Of a stretch of DNA of 64,000 nucleotides, positions 7,945-15,834 are shown in pieces. Under the pieces are notes generated by a model. The model made no database searches, was not told the origin of the DNA, and was given only the letters and a program-made list of their open reading frames with translations. The translations under genes and the position numbers were made by a program. The DNA comes from Acidobacteriota bacterium. GTDB lineage: Bacteria > Acidobacteriota > Terriglobia > Bryobacterales > Bryobacteraceae. Location: NCBI GenBank assembly GCA_017307505.1, contig JAFKEE010000031.1, positions 62,001-126,000 of the forward strand, written 5' to 3'. Numbering within the stretch: the first letter of the stretch is position 1; the number at the start of each line of letters is the position of its first letter.

Positions 7945-9591
7945 TTAGAAGAATACGAAGTTCAGCGCAATGCAAATCACGCTGGCCACAATCGCCAGGG
8001 TTGCGGGACGGCGATACCACTCCGCTTCCTCGGTCTGGCGCGGTGTCACGCTGTAGACCAGTCCGACCAGTTCGGCGTCGGATTTGCCTTTTGTCGCGAG
8101 GCTGACGACTGTCGTAACGACCAGGCAGCAGCAGAAGGCGGCAATCGCAACCCAGAAATTCTGAGCCATCGAAGAGGGGAAGTGATACTGGACGGACAGC
8201 CAGCCGCCCTTGCCTTCTGCTTCCGTCAGGCCATAGGTAACAGCCGCGGCGGCGGTCCCACTCATCAGGCCCGCAAATGCGCCGTGGCCGGTGGAGCGTT
8301 TCCAGAACATACCCAGCAGGAAGGTGGCAAAGAGCGGCGCATTGACGAAGCCGAAGATCAACTGGAGGAAGTCCATCATGTTGTTGAAGGACTGCGCCAG
8401 GTAGGCTGCGCCGATCGAGAGTCCAGTGCCAAAGATCGTCGCCATGCGGCCCATCCAAAGATAATGCTCGTCCGGAGCGTGTTTACGGATGTAGCTCTGG
8501 TAGATGTCATAGGTCCAGACTGTATTGAACGCGGTTACATTTCCGGCCATGCCGCTCATGAACGATGCCACCAAGGCCGTGAGTCCCACGCCCAGCATGC
8601 CGCTGGGGTAGAACTGGGACATGAGGCTGAAGAGAACCTTGTCGTAATCTGGATTGCCGTTCTTCAGCGGCAGGGCGTAACCGACGCTCATCGAGGCCAG
8701 GGCGGCGGCGGCAATGCCGGGCACGATGACCACGAACGGGATGAACATCTTCGGGAAGGCGCCGACAATAGGCGTATTTCGCGCGTCGGTCATGTTCCGG
8801 GCCGCCATGGCGCGCTGCACCACCAGGTAATTCGTGCACCAGTAACCGAAACTCAGAACGAACCCGAGACCCATGATCAGGCCGATGATCTCGACGCCCA
8901 TCGGGTTATCGCCGGCGTTAGCGATGTGCTGCCAGGACTGGGTCATCTTCGGGCTGAGCCGCGAAGCGATGCCGTTCCAGCCTCCGGCTTTGTTCACCGA
9001 CAGGATTGCCAGCGGGGCGAAACCGGCCACGATGAGGAAGAACTGCAGCACTTCGTTGTAGATGGCACTCGACAATCCGCCGAGGTAGGTGTAGGCCAGC
9101 ACGATGCCCGCCGAAGCGAGGACAGAGAACGTGAAGCTCCACCCGAAGATCGCCTGCAGCAGGATGCCCAGCGCGTACATCGAGATCCCCGAGCTGAAGA
9201 TCGTCATGATGGCGAACGTGATGGCGTTGAAGCCACGGGTCTTTTCGTCAAATCGCAGCTTCAGGTATTCCGGCACGCTGCGGGCCTTGCTGCCGTAATA
9301 GAAAGGCATCATGAAGACGCCGACAAAGAGCATGGCGGGAATGGCGCCCACCCAATAGAAGTGCGACGTCATCATGCCGTACTTCGCGCCCGACCCGCAC
9401 ATGCCGATCATTTCCAGCGCACCCATATTGGCGGCCAGGAAAGCCAATGACGTGATCCACAGCGGCAGCGAGTGGCCGCTGGTCAGGAAGTCCGAGCTGG
9501 ACTTGACGTTCTTTCGGAGGAACCAGCCGATACCCAGGACGAATCCGAAGTACAGCGCCAAGACGACGTAGTCAATTAGGTGTAGGGTCAT
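7945..9591 (-). CDS. Sodium:solute symporter family protein, probable sugar transporter
   Basis: A 548-residue SSS-family (SGLT-type) transporter with about 13-14 transmembrane helices. It has the family core GILLQAIFGWSFTFSVLASAGIVLAYTYLGGL and the later NTVWTYDIY...MGRMATIFGT region. It uses the Na+ gradient to import a solute across the inner membrane. Linkage to galK on the same transcript suggests galactose or a related sugar, but the SSS family also moves other solutes. The ATG at 9591 opens directly with a transmembrane helix (LIDYVVLALYFGFVLGIGW). Confidence 0.9.
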   Translation of the reverse strand: MTLHLIDYVVLALYFGFVLGIGWFLRKNVKSSSDFLTSGHSLPLWITSLAFLAANMGALEMIGMCGSGAKYGMMTSHFYWVGAIPAMLFVGVFMMPFYYGSKARSVPEYLKLRFDEKTRGFNAITFAIMTIFSSGISMYALGILLQAIFGWSFTFSVLASAGIVLAYTYLGGLSSAIYNEVLQFFLIVAGFAPLAILSVNKAGGWNGIASRLSPKMTQSWQHIANAGDNPMGVEIIGLIMGLGFVLSFGYWCTNYLVVQRAMAARNMTDARNTPIVGAFPKMFIPFVVIVPGIAAAALASMSVGYALPLKNGNPDYDKVLFSLMSQFYPSGMLGVGLTALVASFMSGMAGNVTAFNTVWTYDIYQSYIRKHAPDEHYLWMGRMATIFGTGLSIGAAYLAQSFNNMMDFLQLIFGFVNAPLFATFLLGMFWKRSTGHGAFAGLMSGTAAAAVTYGLTEAEGKGGWLSVQYHFPSSMAQNFWVAIAAFCCCLVVTTVVSLATKGKSDAELVGLVYSVTPRQTEEAEWYRRPATLAIVASVICIALNFVFF

Positions 9592-9727
9592 GGTGCGCGA
9601 ACCGAAACAACATCATATACTGCCGGAGCATGCAAGCGTAGTGCGCTCCGGAGCTACGGGTCCGATTCTGGACCCAAACGGAGGCCGCCGCCCGGAGATC
9701 TCCAGGCTGGGCTTCCACGCCTTCTCT

Positions 9728-10789
9728 TTACGGTTTCAGTTCGAAACTTTCCAGATTCCGGCCGTCCAATGCAATCGCTTCCATCCGGATGGATCCTGGT
9801 GCAGCCAGCAAACGCACATAGTGCTCGGTGCTTTCCACCTTCACGGTTGTGCCCTCGATGGGTGCGTCCACGGGATATAACGGCGCACCGCCTCCGCCCG
9901 TGACGATATAGTGCACGCCCTTGTTCAAATGGTGTTGGTAGTTGTGGTCGTGGCCGCTGAAAACTACGGCGACGTGGTGTTTCTCAAACAGCGGCACCAT
10001 CGCCATCACTGGCGTGTTGCCCGCTTGCCTGGACTTCACGGCGGTGAAGGGCGGGTGGTGCATGACCACGACGCGGAACTCCGACTTCTGGGCCTTGGCG
10101 AGATCCTCGTCCAGCCAGCGGAGTTGCTCCGACCAGAATGATTCCCGCGCTTGGGCGCTCATCGCGGCATTGCCCAGATCGGAGTTCAGCAGGACGAAGT
10201 GAACCCCACCCCAGTCCAGCGAATAGTATGGCGTGGAAACGTCGAAGAATTCATAGAAGCGGCGGCTGTTGCGCTCGTGGTTGCCCAGCACGGGGTAGAA
10301 CGCCGTTTTGTTCAGCATGCCCCGTTCGATATCGAAGAAGCGCGGCCACTGTTCGGTGTCGAGCCCGTCCGTGACCAGGTCCCCGGTGTGGAATACGAGG
10401 TCCGGATTCGTCTTCTCGATAGCGCTGACGATCTTGCGGTGCAGATCGTGGCGGGTACGAGTGTCTCCGAACACCACGGCTTCGAAAGCGGAAGGCTTGG
10501 CGGGCGCCGTTTTGAAAGTGCCATGGAGTCCGCCGGGGATCGTGTAACTGATGGTTTCTCCGGCTTTCAGGCCGGTCATCGAGACCTTCTCCGCGCGCAA
10601 CACGGGCACCAGGCGGGATTCACCCACCTTCACTTCGCCGGATTGAACCACCCAGCCGATGGTGGCGCTCCTGCCGGTCACGTTTACGGCGAAGGGTCCG
10701 CCAACAATCTTGTCTTCCGCGCAGAGTTTGGAGGGGAGAAGGGCGGGCAGGATCAGCAGGAAGGCGGACAGGGCAGTCTTTTTCAGCAT
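9728..10789 (-). CDS. Secreted calcineurin-type metallophosphoesterase
   Basis: A 353-residue protein with a cleavable signal peptide (MLKKTALSAFLLILPALLPSKLCA) and an N-terminal fibronectin-like/purple acid phosphatase beta domain (about 30-110). The dinuclear metal catalytic domain shows FGDTRT, HTGDLV, GNHERN, MHHPPF and SGHDHNYQ in the right order. It probably hydrolyses phosphomonoesters in the periplasm. It lies between the SIS-domain gene and the symporter on the same strand. The 136-base gap to the symporter contains a perfect 6-base inverted repeat (9658-9675, GGGTCC/GGACCC) that is too short to call a terminator. Confidence 0.88.
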   Translation of the reverse strand: MLKKTALSAFLLILPALLPSKLCAEDKIVGGPFAVNVTGRSATIGWVVQSGEVKVGESRLVPVLRAEKVSMTGLKAGETISYTIPGGLHGTFKTAPAKPSAFEAVVFGDTRTRHDLHRKIVSAIEKTNPDLVFHTGDLVTDGLDTEQWPRFFDIERGMLNKTAFYPVLGNHERNSRRFYEFFDVSTPYYSLDWGGVHFVLLNSDLGNAAMSAQARESFWSEQLRWLDEDLAKAQKSEFRVVVMHHPPFTAVKSRQAGNTPVMAMVPLFEKHHVAVVFSGHDHNYQHHLNKGVHYIVTGGGGAPLYPVDAPIEGTTVKVESTEHYVRLLAAPGSIRMEAIALDGRNLESFELKP

Positions 10790-10814
10790 GACTGCCCTGT
10801 ATCGTATTACACCG

Positions 10815-11882
10815 CTAGAGGGTGAGGGTGACTTTTGAAAGGCCCCGCGGCTGGTCCGGATCCAGGCCCTTGACGGAGGATAAAGAAGCGGCGAAGATCT
10901 GGGCCGGGATAATGTAGGGGATCGGCGTCAGCAGGTCCTCAGGCAGGGCAGGTCCGTTCTTGCCCGGCTTGAACGCCAGTTTCGCGGGGATGCGCAGGGC
11001 GGATTTCGGCGCTTCCACGTTGGACTTGTCGGTGAGGACGAGCGTCTCGGCGTGTAGACCGCCGAGCTTTGCAATCATCTCGTTCATAACCGGCCAGGTC
11101 GGGCCGGGCGGAGCGAGGACAAATGCAGGGAACGACGGTTCCACCATCGCGATGGGTCCATGCAGGATGTCCGCCTGCGAGAAGCGCTCGGCGATGATGT
11201 AGCAGGTCTCCATCATCTTGAGGGCCCATTCGAAGGCGTTCGCGTAGTTCAATCCGCGGCCGATCACGACAGCATGGCGGGCATACTTGTACTTCTCGGC
11301 CCGCGCAGCGACTTCCTTCTCCAGCGTCAGTGCCTTGGCCGCCAGGTCCGGCAGCAGGCGCAAGTCATCGATGCGGATCTTCGCTCCCAGCGCGTAGGCC
11401 AGCAGGTAGAACGAGAGCAGTTGGCCGGTATAGGTCTTTGTCGCTGCAACGCTCTTTTCGCGTCCGGCCCGAACAAGGACAGCATGGTCAGCAATGCGGG
11501 CCAGAGTGCTTTCCGGCTCGTTGGTGATTCCGACGGTAAAGGCCCCCTGCTTCTTGGCCTCTTCCAGGACGACATTCGTGTCGGTGGATTCACCCGATTG
11601 CGACACTGCGGCCAGCAGGGCGCCTTCCATGCGCAGGTTGGCGTGGTACAGAGTGGAAACAGACGGAGCGGCCAGGGAAACCGGAATACCGGTTGTCACT
11701 TCAATCAGATAGCGCCCAAACTGGGCCGCGTTGTCGGAGGTCCCACGGGCTGCCAGGACAACCAGACGAGGCCGCTCCTTCTCGAAACGTGCGCGCAGGC
11801 GCTCAAATCCGCGCAGCTCCGCTTTCAGGGTCCGTTCGAGCGCCGTGGGCTGCTCACGGATCTCAGCCAGCATTTTTGACAT
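10815..11882 (-). CDS. SIS-domain protein, GlmS C-terminal/AgaS-like sugar isomerase or deaminase
   Basis: A 355-residue protein with two SIS domains, like the isomerase half of GlmS but without the glutaminase domain. Domain 1 shows VLAARGTSDNAAQFGRYLIE and the phosphosugar-binding SQSGESTDT. The segment VAATKTYTGQL matches the SxTK(T/A) region. Domain 2 contains VIGRGLNYANAFEWALKMMETCYI and FSQADILHGPIAMVE. Stand-alone versions (AgaS, NagB-II) deaminate or isomerise amino-sugar phosphates in the cytoplasm. Its place at the head of a sugar block fits amino-sugar or galactosamine use. The exact substrate is uncertain. Confidence 0.85.
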   Translation of the reverse strand: MSKMLAEIREQPTALERTLKAELRGFERLRARFEKERPRLVVLAARGTSDNAAQFGRYLIEVTTGIPVSLAAPSVSTLYHANLRMEGALLAAVSQSGESTDTNVVLEEAKKQGAFTVGITNEPESTLARIADHAVLVRAGREKSVAATKTYTGQLLSFYLLAYALGAKIRIDDLRLLPDLAAKALTLEKEVAARAEKYKYARHAVVIGRGLNYANAFEWALKMMETCYIIAERFSQADILHGPIAMVEPSFPAFVLAPPGPTWPVMNEMIAKLGGLHAETLVLTDKSNVEAPKSALRIPAKLAFKPGKNGPALPEDLLTPIPYIIPAQIFAASLSSVKGLDPDQPRGLSKVTLTL

Positions 11883-11894
11883 TGAGGGGGGAGT

Positions 11895-12155
11895 CTACTC
11901 CTTGATCTTCAGTTTGTCTGCGTTGTCGGCCATGAATGACTTGATCTGGTCGCCGGAAGCGAGCAGGCGTTCCCACTGTTCCTTGTATAGAGTGACCGGA
12001 AACCGGCCGAGGCCATATACCGAAACGGCGCCCTTCTCGCTGACCTTGAAACTGACACCGGCGTTCCGTGCTTTCTTCAGGGAAGCATTCTCGGCTTTCA
12101 ACTTTTCCAGCTCGGCGGCAAGTTCCTCGGGCGATTTTGCTGTTCCTTCGCTCAT
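11895..12155 (-). CDS. Small coiled-coil protein, unknown function
   Basis: An 86-residue protein. Residues 8-31 form a short coiled coil (PEELAAELEKLKAENASLKK). They are followed by a compact domain (VSFKVSEKGAVSVYGLGRFPVTLY, then EQWERLLA) that looks like a small beta-plus-helix fold. It ends 12 bases before the SIS gene start and is preceded by an AAGGAGAC ribosome site, so it heads that transcript. Similar small proteins occur as conserved hypotheticals in Acidobacteriota. No function can be read from it. Confidence 0.7.
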   Translation of the reverse strand: MSEGTAKSPEELAAELEKLKAENASLKKARNAGVSFKVSEKGAVSVYGLGRFPVTLYKEQWERLLASGDQIKSFMADNADKLKIKE

Positions 12156-12240
12156 TAACCGTCTCCTTCCTTAGTCCGCAGTTGCGGTTCAGAGCCAAGC
12201 ATAGTCTATTCTTGATCGGACAGCATCCGGTGGGCGGATG

Positions 12241-13908
12241 TCAATTCGCCATGGGCTCGAGAACTGTTCGCGGTCTGGTTTCAGAGCCAACCCAAACCTG
12301 GGGCGAAGGAAACTCGGAGGGCGGCAGATTGACCAGGCGCGGGTGAAGTGTGAGCAGCAGTTGCGTCCGCTCCATCGACTTGTCGTTGTCGCGCAGAGGT
12401 GATGCCAGGGAGAGCACAGGAATGCCACTCCAACTCTGTGTGAGCGTCTCGCGGACTAGACCCCCAATCACAGCCGTTTCCGAGTACTTCAGCCGCGTCT
12501 TCATCGCAAACTTCCTCTCGGAAATCACCGGGATGTCATTCACGGCCGATCCGGCCAGGGCCTTGAACTCTGCTTCCACTTCCAGGGTTACACTGTCCGT
12601 TCCATGAAGATGCGGAGTGATCTTCAGGACGATGCCCAGGTCCTCAAAGTTGATGCTGGGCGCCGTGCCATAGCCGCCTGTCGTCGAGCCGGTGGCCGCA
12701 CCGGAGTAGATGCTGGTGATGATCGGATAGCGATCGCCAACATGGAGTTGCGCTGCCTGACCATCCAGGCCCAGGAGTTCCGCTTTCATGAGCGAATTCG
12801 TCTGGCCACGCGACATGCTGGCGAACAGACTGGCTCCCACGAGGCCCATGGCAAAGCGGCTCCTCCCCCCGCCGAACGTGGCATAGGTGTTCTTATCGGC
12901 CGCGAACACCGGGGTGTAGTTGATGGGCGACAGATCGCCTACATACGAAAACGGGAAGCTGCCCGGGAGCGTCATGCCAAGGCTGAGGGATGAATCCTGG
13001 TTGACCGATATGAGCTCCACTTCGGTCATAATCTGGCCCCGGTGCACCATCAACTCCTGGAACAGTTGCATGGCCGGCCGCAGGCGCGACACGCGGTCAC
13101 GGAACAGCACCAGCCGCCGGCCGTTGTCGATGCCCATCTTCGTCATGTCGAAGGTCGATTGCACCGCGCGGGCCGCCTCCTGAACCTCTTGCGGACTCAA
13201 GGGCTCCGGGAAGGGAATCACCACCGAAATCACCGGTTCGATCTCCGTTCGCTTCTGCGTCGTATCCTTCGCGACCAGCGCCACCTTCGGGCTGATAGGC
13301 ACCACGAACGAACTGGTGACGCTTTCCAGGTCCCGGATGGCCTCCTGCCACCCTATGTTCTCCACCCGGAACAGGACTGGCGAGCCAGCCTGGTAGTCCG
13401 AGTCAAAAACTACGCTCAACCCGTAAGCTTGGAACACCTGCTCGAAGAGCCGCTTGGCGTCGCCGCGCAGGTTGAAACTCCTCAGCCCCGGGGAACCTGC
13501 CAAAGCGGGCAGCGGCCGGATCTGCCTGGCTTCTTTCAATTCGCTGTCCGTTATGCCCGAGAAGGTGACTCCGCCGGGAGTACCCGTATCGCCAGCACCT
13601 GTCGCCGTCTTTGCCGGAATTTCGCCCTGCTCCGGGGATGCCCCACTGCCGGATACCGCTGCGACCGGTACCGGCGACAGGCCGACTTTCAGATTGGGGA
13701 GGGCTTTGCTGCGGACGGCCTGCGCAAAATTCCAATACTCCGGCCTCTGCGGATCTGCGGCAACTGCTTGGGATGCAAGCAGATAGGCGGTTGCATAGTC
13801 GCGCCGGGCCTCAGCCTTGCGAGCCTTTTTGAAGAGCGAGGGTCCACTCTCGCCGGCAATCCCGAGCGAACACAGGCAGACAGCAAGAGTGTAGATACGA
13901 AGAGACAC
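12241..13908 (-). CDS. Secretin (type II/III secretion or type IV pilus outer-membrane pore family)
   Basis: A 555-residue protein with a signal peptide, then a TPR-like segment (KARKAEARRDYATAYLLASQAV, about 27-50). A low-complexity linker and an STN-like N-domain follow (FNLRGDAKRLFEQVFQAYGLSVVFD, about 150-200). The C-terminal secretin domain contains QLHVGDRYPI, INFEDLGIVLKITPHL and YSETAVIGGLVRETLTQSWSGIPVLS. Secretins form gated rings in the outer membrane for secretion systems or pili. It stands alone, with no ATPase, prepilin or inner-membrane platform gene nearby apart from the divergent AAA gene. The N-terminal TPR fusion is typical of acidobacterial secretins. Confidence 0.85.
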   Translation of the reverse strand: MSLRIYTLAVCLCSLGIAGESGPSLFKKARKAEARRDYATAYLLASQAVAADPQRPEYWNFAQAVRSKALPNLKVGLSPVPVAAVSGSGASPEQGEIPAKTATGAGDTGTPGGVTFSGITDSELKEARQIRPLPALAGSPGLRSFNLRGDAKRLFEQVFQAYGLSVVFDSDYQAGSPVLFRVENIGWQEAIRDLESVTSSFVVPISPKVALVAKDTTQKRTEIEPVISVVIPFPEPLSPQEVQEAARAVQSTFDMTKMGIDNGRRLVLFRDRVSRLRPAMQLFQELMVHRGQIMTEVELISVNQDSSLSLGMTLPGSFPFSYVGDLSPINYTPVFAADKNTYATFGGGRSRFAMGLVGASLFASMSRGQTNSLMKAELLGLDGQAAQLHVGDRYPIITSIYSGAATGSTTGGYGTAPSINFEDLGIVLKITPHLHGTDSVTLEVEAEFKALAGSAVNDIPVISERKFAMKTRLKYSETAVIGGLVRETLTQSWSGIPVLSLASPLRDNDKSMERTQLLLTLHPRLVNLPPSEFPSPQVWVGSETRPRTVLEPMAN

Positions 13909-14009
13909 CGATCCTACAGGAGTGACGCTGGCTCACGGCACGGCGTGCAGAATGATTCGTTATCCGTCCAGCTAAACTCCAATCCGAAATCGGCCGATAG
14001 ACCACTGCC

Positions 14010-15266
14010 ATGACTTCCCTGGTCGGACCACGCGCCAACTATGCCCCGCCTGTCCCGCAGAATCTGCCGGATCTGGGCATCTCCCAATCCCTGGTGATCG
14101 ACCTTGTACTTCGACGTACCATGCTTGAGGGCTTCAGCACACTGGAAGGGCTCAGCCGTGCTCTCCGGCTCTCACTGCCGATCATCGATCAGGCGTTCCG
14201 CCAGCTGCGCCAGCAACAGATCATCGAAGTCAAAGGCATGGTGGGTAACGACTACTCGTTCGTCCTCACGCAATCGGGCAAACAGCTGGCCTCCGACCGC
14301 TTTCAGATTTCACAGTATGCCGGTGCCTGTCCCGTTGCTCTGCGGGACTACCACGCCGCCACTAAACGCCAGGCCGCCAAGGTCAACATCGATCGCCGCG
14401 CCCTGCGCGCGGCCTTCTCCGACCTCGTCGTTCCGGATCGCCTGCTGGATCAACTTGGCCCGGCCCTCATCTCTCAGAATTCGATCTTCCTCTACGGTCC
14501 TTCCGGAAACGGTAAGACCTCCATCGCCGAGCGCATGCTGCGCGTCTATCAGGACGCCGTACTGATCCCCTATGCCGTGGAAGTCGACAACCAGATCCTC
14601 AGCCTGTACGACCCCGTGGTGCACACACGCCTGGAACTTGACGATCCCGACATCGACCCGCGCTGGGTGCTCTGCAAGCGCCCATGCATCGTCGTGGGCG
14701 GCGAACTGATCCCGTCGATGCTTGAACTGCGCCTCGACGAGGCGTCCGGAATCTACGCCGCGCCGCTGCAAATGAAAGCCAACAATGGCATCTTCATCAT
14801 CGACGACTTTGGCCGCCAGTTGATGAGCCCGCGCGACCTGCTCAATCGCTGGATCGTTCCTCTCGACCGCCGTGTCGACTACCTGACCCTCCGCTACGGC
14901 GTCAAGTTTCAGATTCCGTTCGAGTTGATGGTCGTCTTCTCGACCAACCTCGATCCCTCGGATCTGGCCGACGAAGCGTTCCTCCGCCGTATTCAGAACA
15001 AGATCGAGGTCGAGCCCGTTGCTCCGCAGGTCTTCGACATGATCTTCCAGCGCGTCATCTCCACCAAGAACGTTCCGGCTGAGTACGATAGCTGCGAGTA
15101 CCTCCGCAAGCTCTGCCTGTCCGGCGGGCGGACCGAACTACGTGCCTGCTATCCGCTGGACATCGTGAACATCATCGGCGCCATCAGCCAGTATGAGAAC
15201 CGCGCGCTGCAGGTCACAAAGCCGGACATCGAACGCGCGGTGCATCTCTACTTCGCCCGAAGCTAG
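14010..15266 (+). CDS. AAA-family ATPase with N-terminal winged-helix-like domain
   Basis: A 418-residue cytoplasmic protein. Residues about 24-95 look like a winged helix (TLEGLSRALRLSLPIIDQAFRQLRQQQIIEVKG). Walker A is GPSGNGKT at 163-170 and Walker B is GIFIIDDFGR near 259-268. Sensor-type VVFSTNLDP is near 310, followed by RRIQNKIEV and a C-terminal helical lid. It resembles MoxR-like/AAA proteins often found close to pilus or secretion genes in soil bacteria. The start is ATG at 14010, with 101 bases separating it from the divergent secretin gene, so shared regulation is plausible. Its job is not established. Confidence 0.8.
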   Translation: MTSLVGPRANYAPPVPQNLPDLGISQSLVIDLVLRRTMLEGFSTLEGLSRALRLSLPIIDQAFRQLRQQQIIEVKGMVGNDYSFVLTQSGKQLASDRFQISQYAGACPVALRDYHAATKRQAAKVNIDRRALRAAFSDLVVPDRLLDQLGPALISQNSIFLYGPSGNGKTSIAERMLRVYQDAVLIPYAVEVDNQILSLYDPVVHTRLELDDPDIDPRWVLCKRPCIVVGGELIPSMLELRLDEASGIYAAPLQMKANNGIFIIDDFGRQLMSPRDLLNRWIVPLDRRVDYLTLRYGVKFQIPFELMVVFSTNLDPSDLADEAFLRRIQNKIEVEPVAPQVFDMIFQRVISTKNVPAEYDSCEYLRKLCLSGGRTELRACYPLDIVNIIGAISQYENRALQVTKPDIERAVHLYFARS

Positions 15267-15294
15267 GCTGGGGTTTGCACGAGCCACGTCCCGC

Positions 15295-15340
15295 ACGGGC
15301 GGCGGCGAGCGTTCCTACGCTCCTGCCGCCCGTTTCTCAT
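15295..15340 (+). terminator. Rho-independent terminator-like hairpin after the AAA ATPase gene
   Basis: The strand 15295-15311 (ACGGGCGGCGGCGAGCG) pairs with 15318-15333 (CGCTCCTGCCGCCCGT) around a six-base loop, with one bulged base. A moderately T-rich TTTCTCATTT follows. It lies 29 bases after the stop codon of the ATPase gene. Confidence 0.75.
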
Positions 15341-15834
15341 TTGTGAATGCCAGTTAGCGCCGAGTTGTGGTGAATTGATTCATATCGGCGACCCTGCCCG
15401 AAAAGAGTCACTCGGCGGGCGCCTGACAACTCGAATCCTCATGCGAGCATCGGCAGGCGCCATATCCGGTCTCACTCATTCCCTCCCGGCCGATACAGCC
15501 GCTACCTCTCCCAAGTAGGGCTGTCACTGCCATCTCTGTAAACTGTTGTAAATAAATTATGTGAATGGATGAAACTGGAAAAACTGTTTTCTGTATGACA
15601 GTCCGACAGTCGCCTGACAAAGCCCGGACGCATGGTGATCCACCTGTTCGTTAGCTATCCGGAGATGAGCCAGATCTTCGCCTGAATCTCGACTGAAAAC
15701 GGGAGTTTGACCTCCGTTTCCGTGAACCGATTTCAAATAAGTTCTGTTCACGAACTTGAAATCGTCCATTTCTACTGATATGCTCCACCTACACTTTCGC
15801 CCCGTGGCGATACATCACTCTCTGGGGTGCCTCA
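15341..15834 (+). other. Long intergenic region upstream of the TonB-dependent receptor
   Basis: About 490 bases without a convincing gene; short frames here lack coding character. The region becomes AT-richer than its surroundings from about 15530 (AAATAAATTATG). It contains a ten-base direct repeat (CGCCTGACAA at 15420 and 15611) and the interleaved inverted repeats at 15721-15764. It most likely holds the promoter and leader of the receptor gene. I could not place -35/-10 boxes confidently. Confidence 0.5.
15721..15764 (+). repeat. Interleaved pair of perfect inverted repeats in the receptor leader
   Basis: CGTGAAC (15721-15727) is complementary to GTTCACG (15746-15752). CGATTTCAA (15728-15736) is complementary to TTGAAATCG (15756-15764). 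The order is A-B-A'-B', so the two hairpins exclude each other as simple stems and could form a pseudoknot only with strain, because no base separates A from B. It ends 70 bases before the receptor start codon. Confidence 0.6.

Noticed and set aside
7933-9450. 505-residue plus-strand frame over the symporter gene
   Set aside because: It is rich in His/Gln/Arg/Asp without hydrophobic pattern and lies exactly opposite a well-recognised SSS transporter.
15721-15764. Calling the leader repeats a true H-type pseudoknot
   Set aside because: There is no base between the first arms of the two stems, which makes crossing a 9-base stem sterically doubtful.
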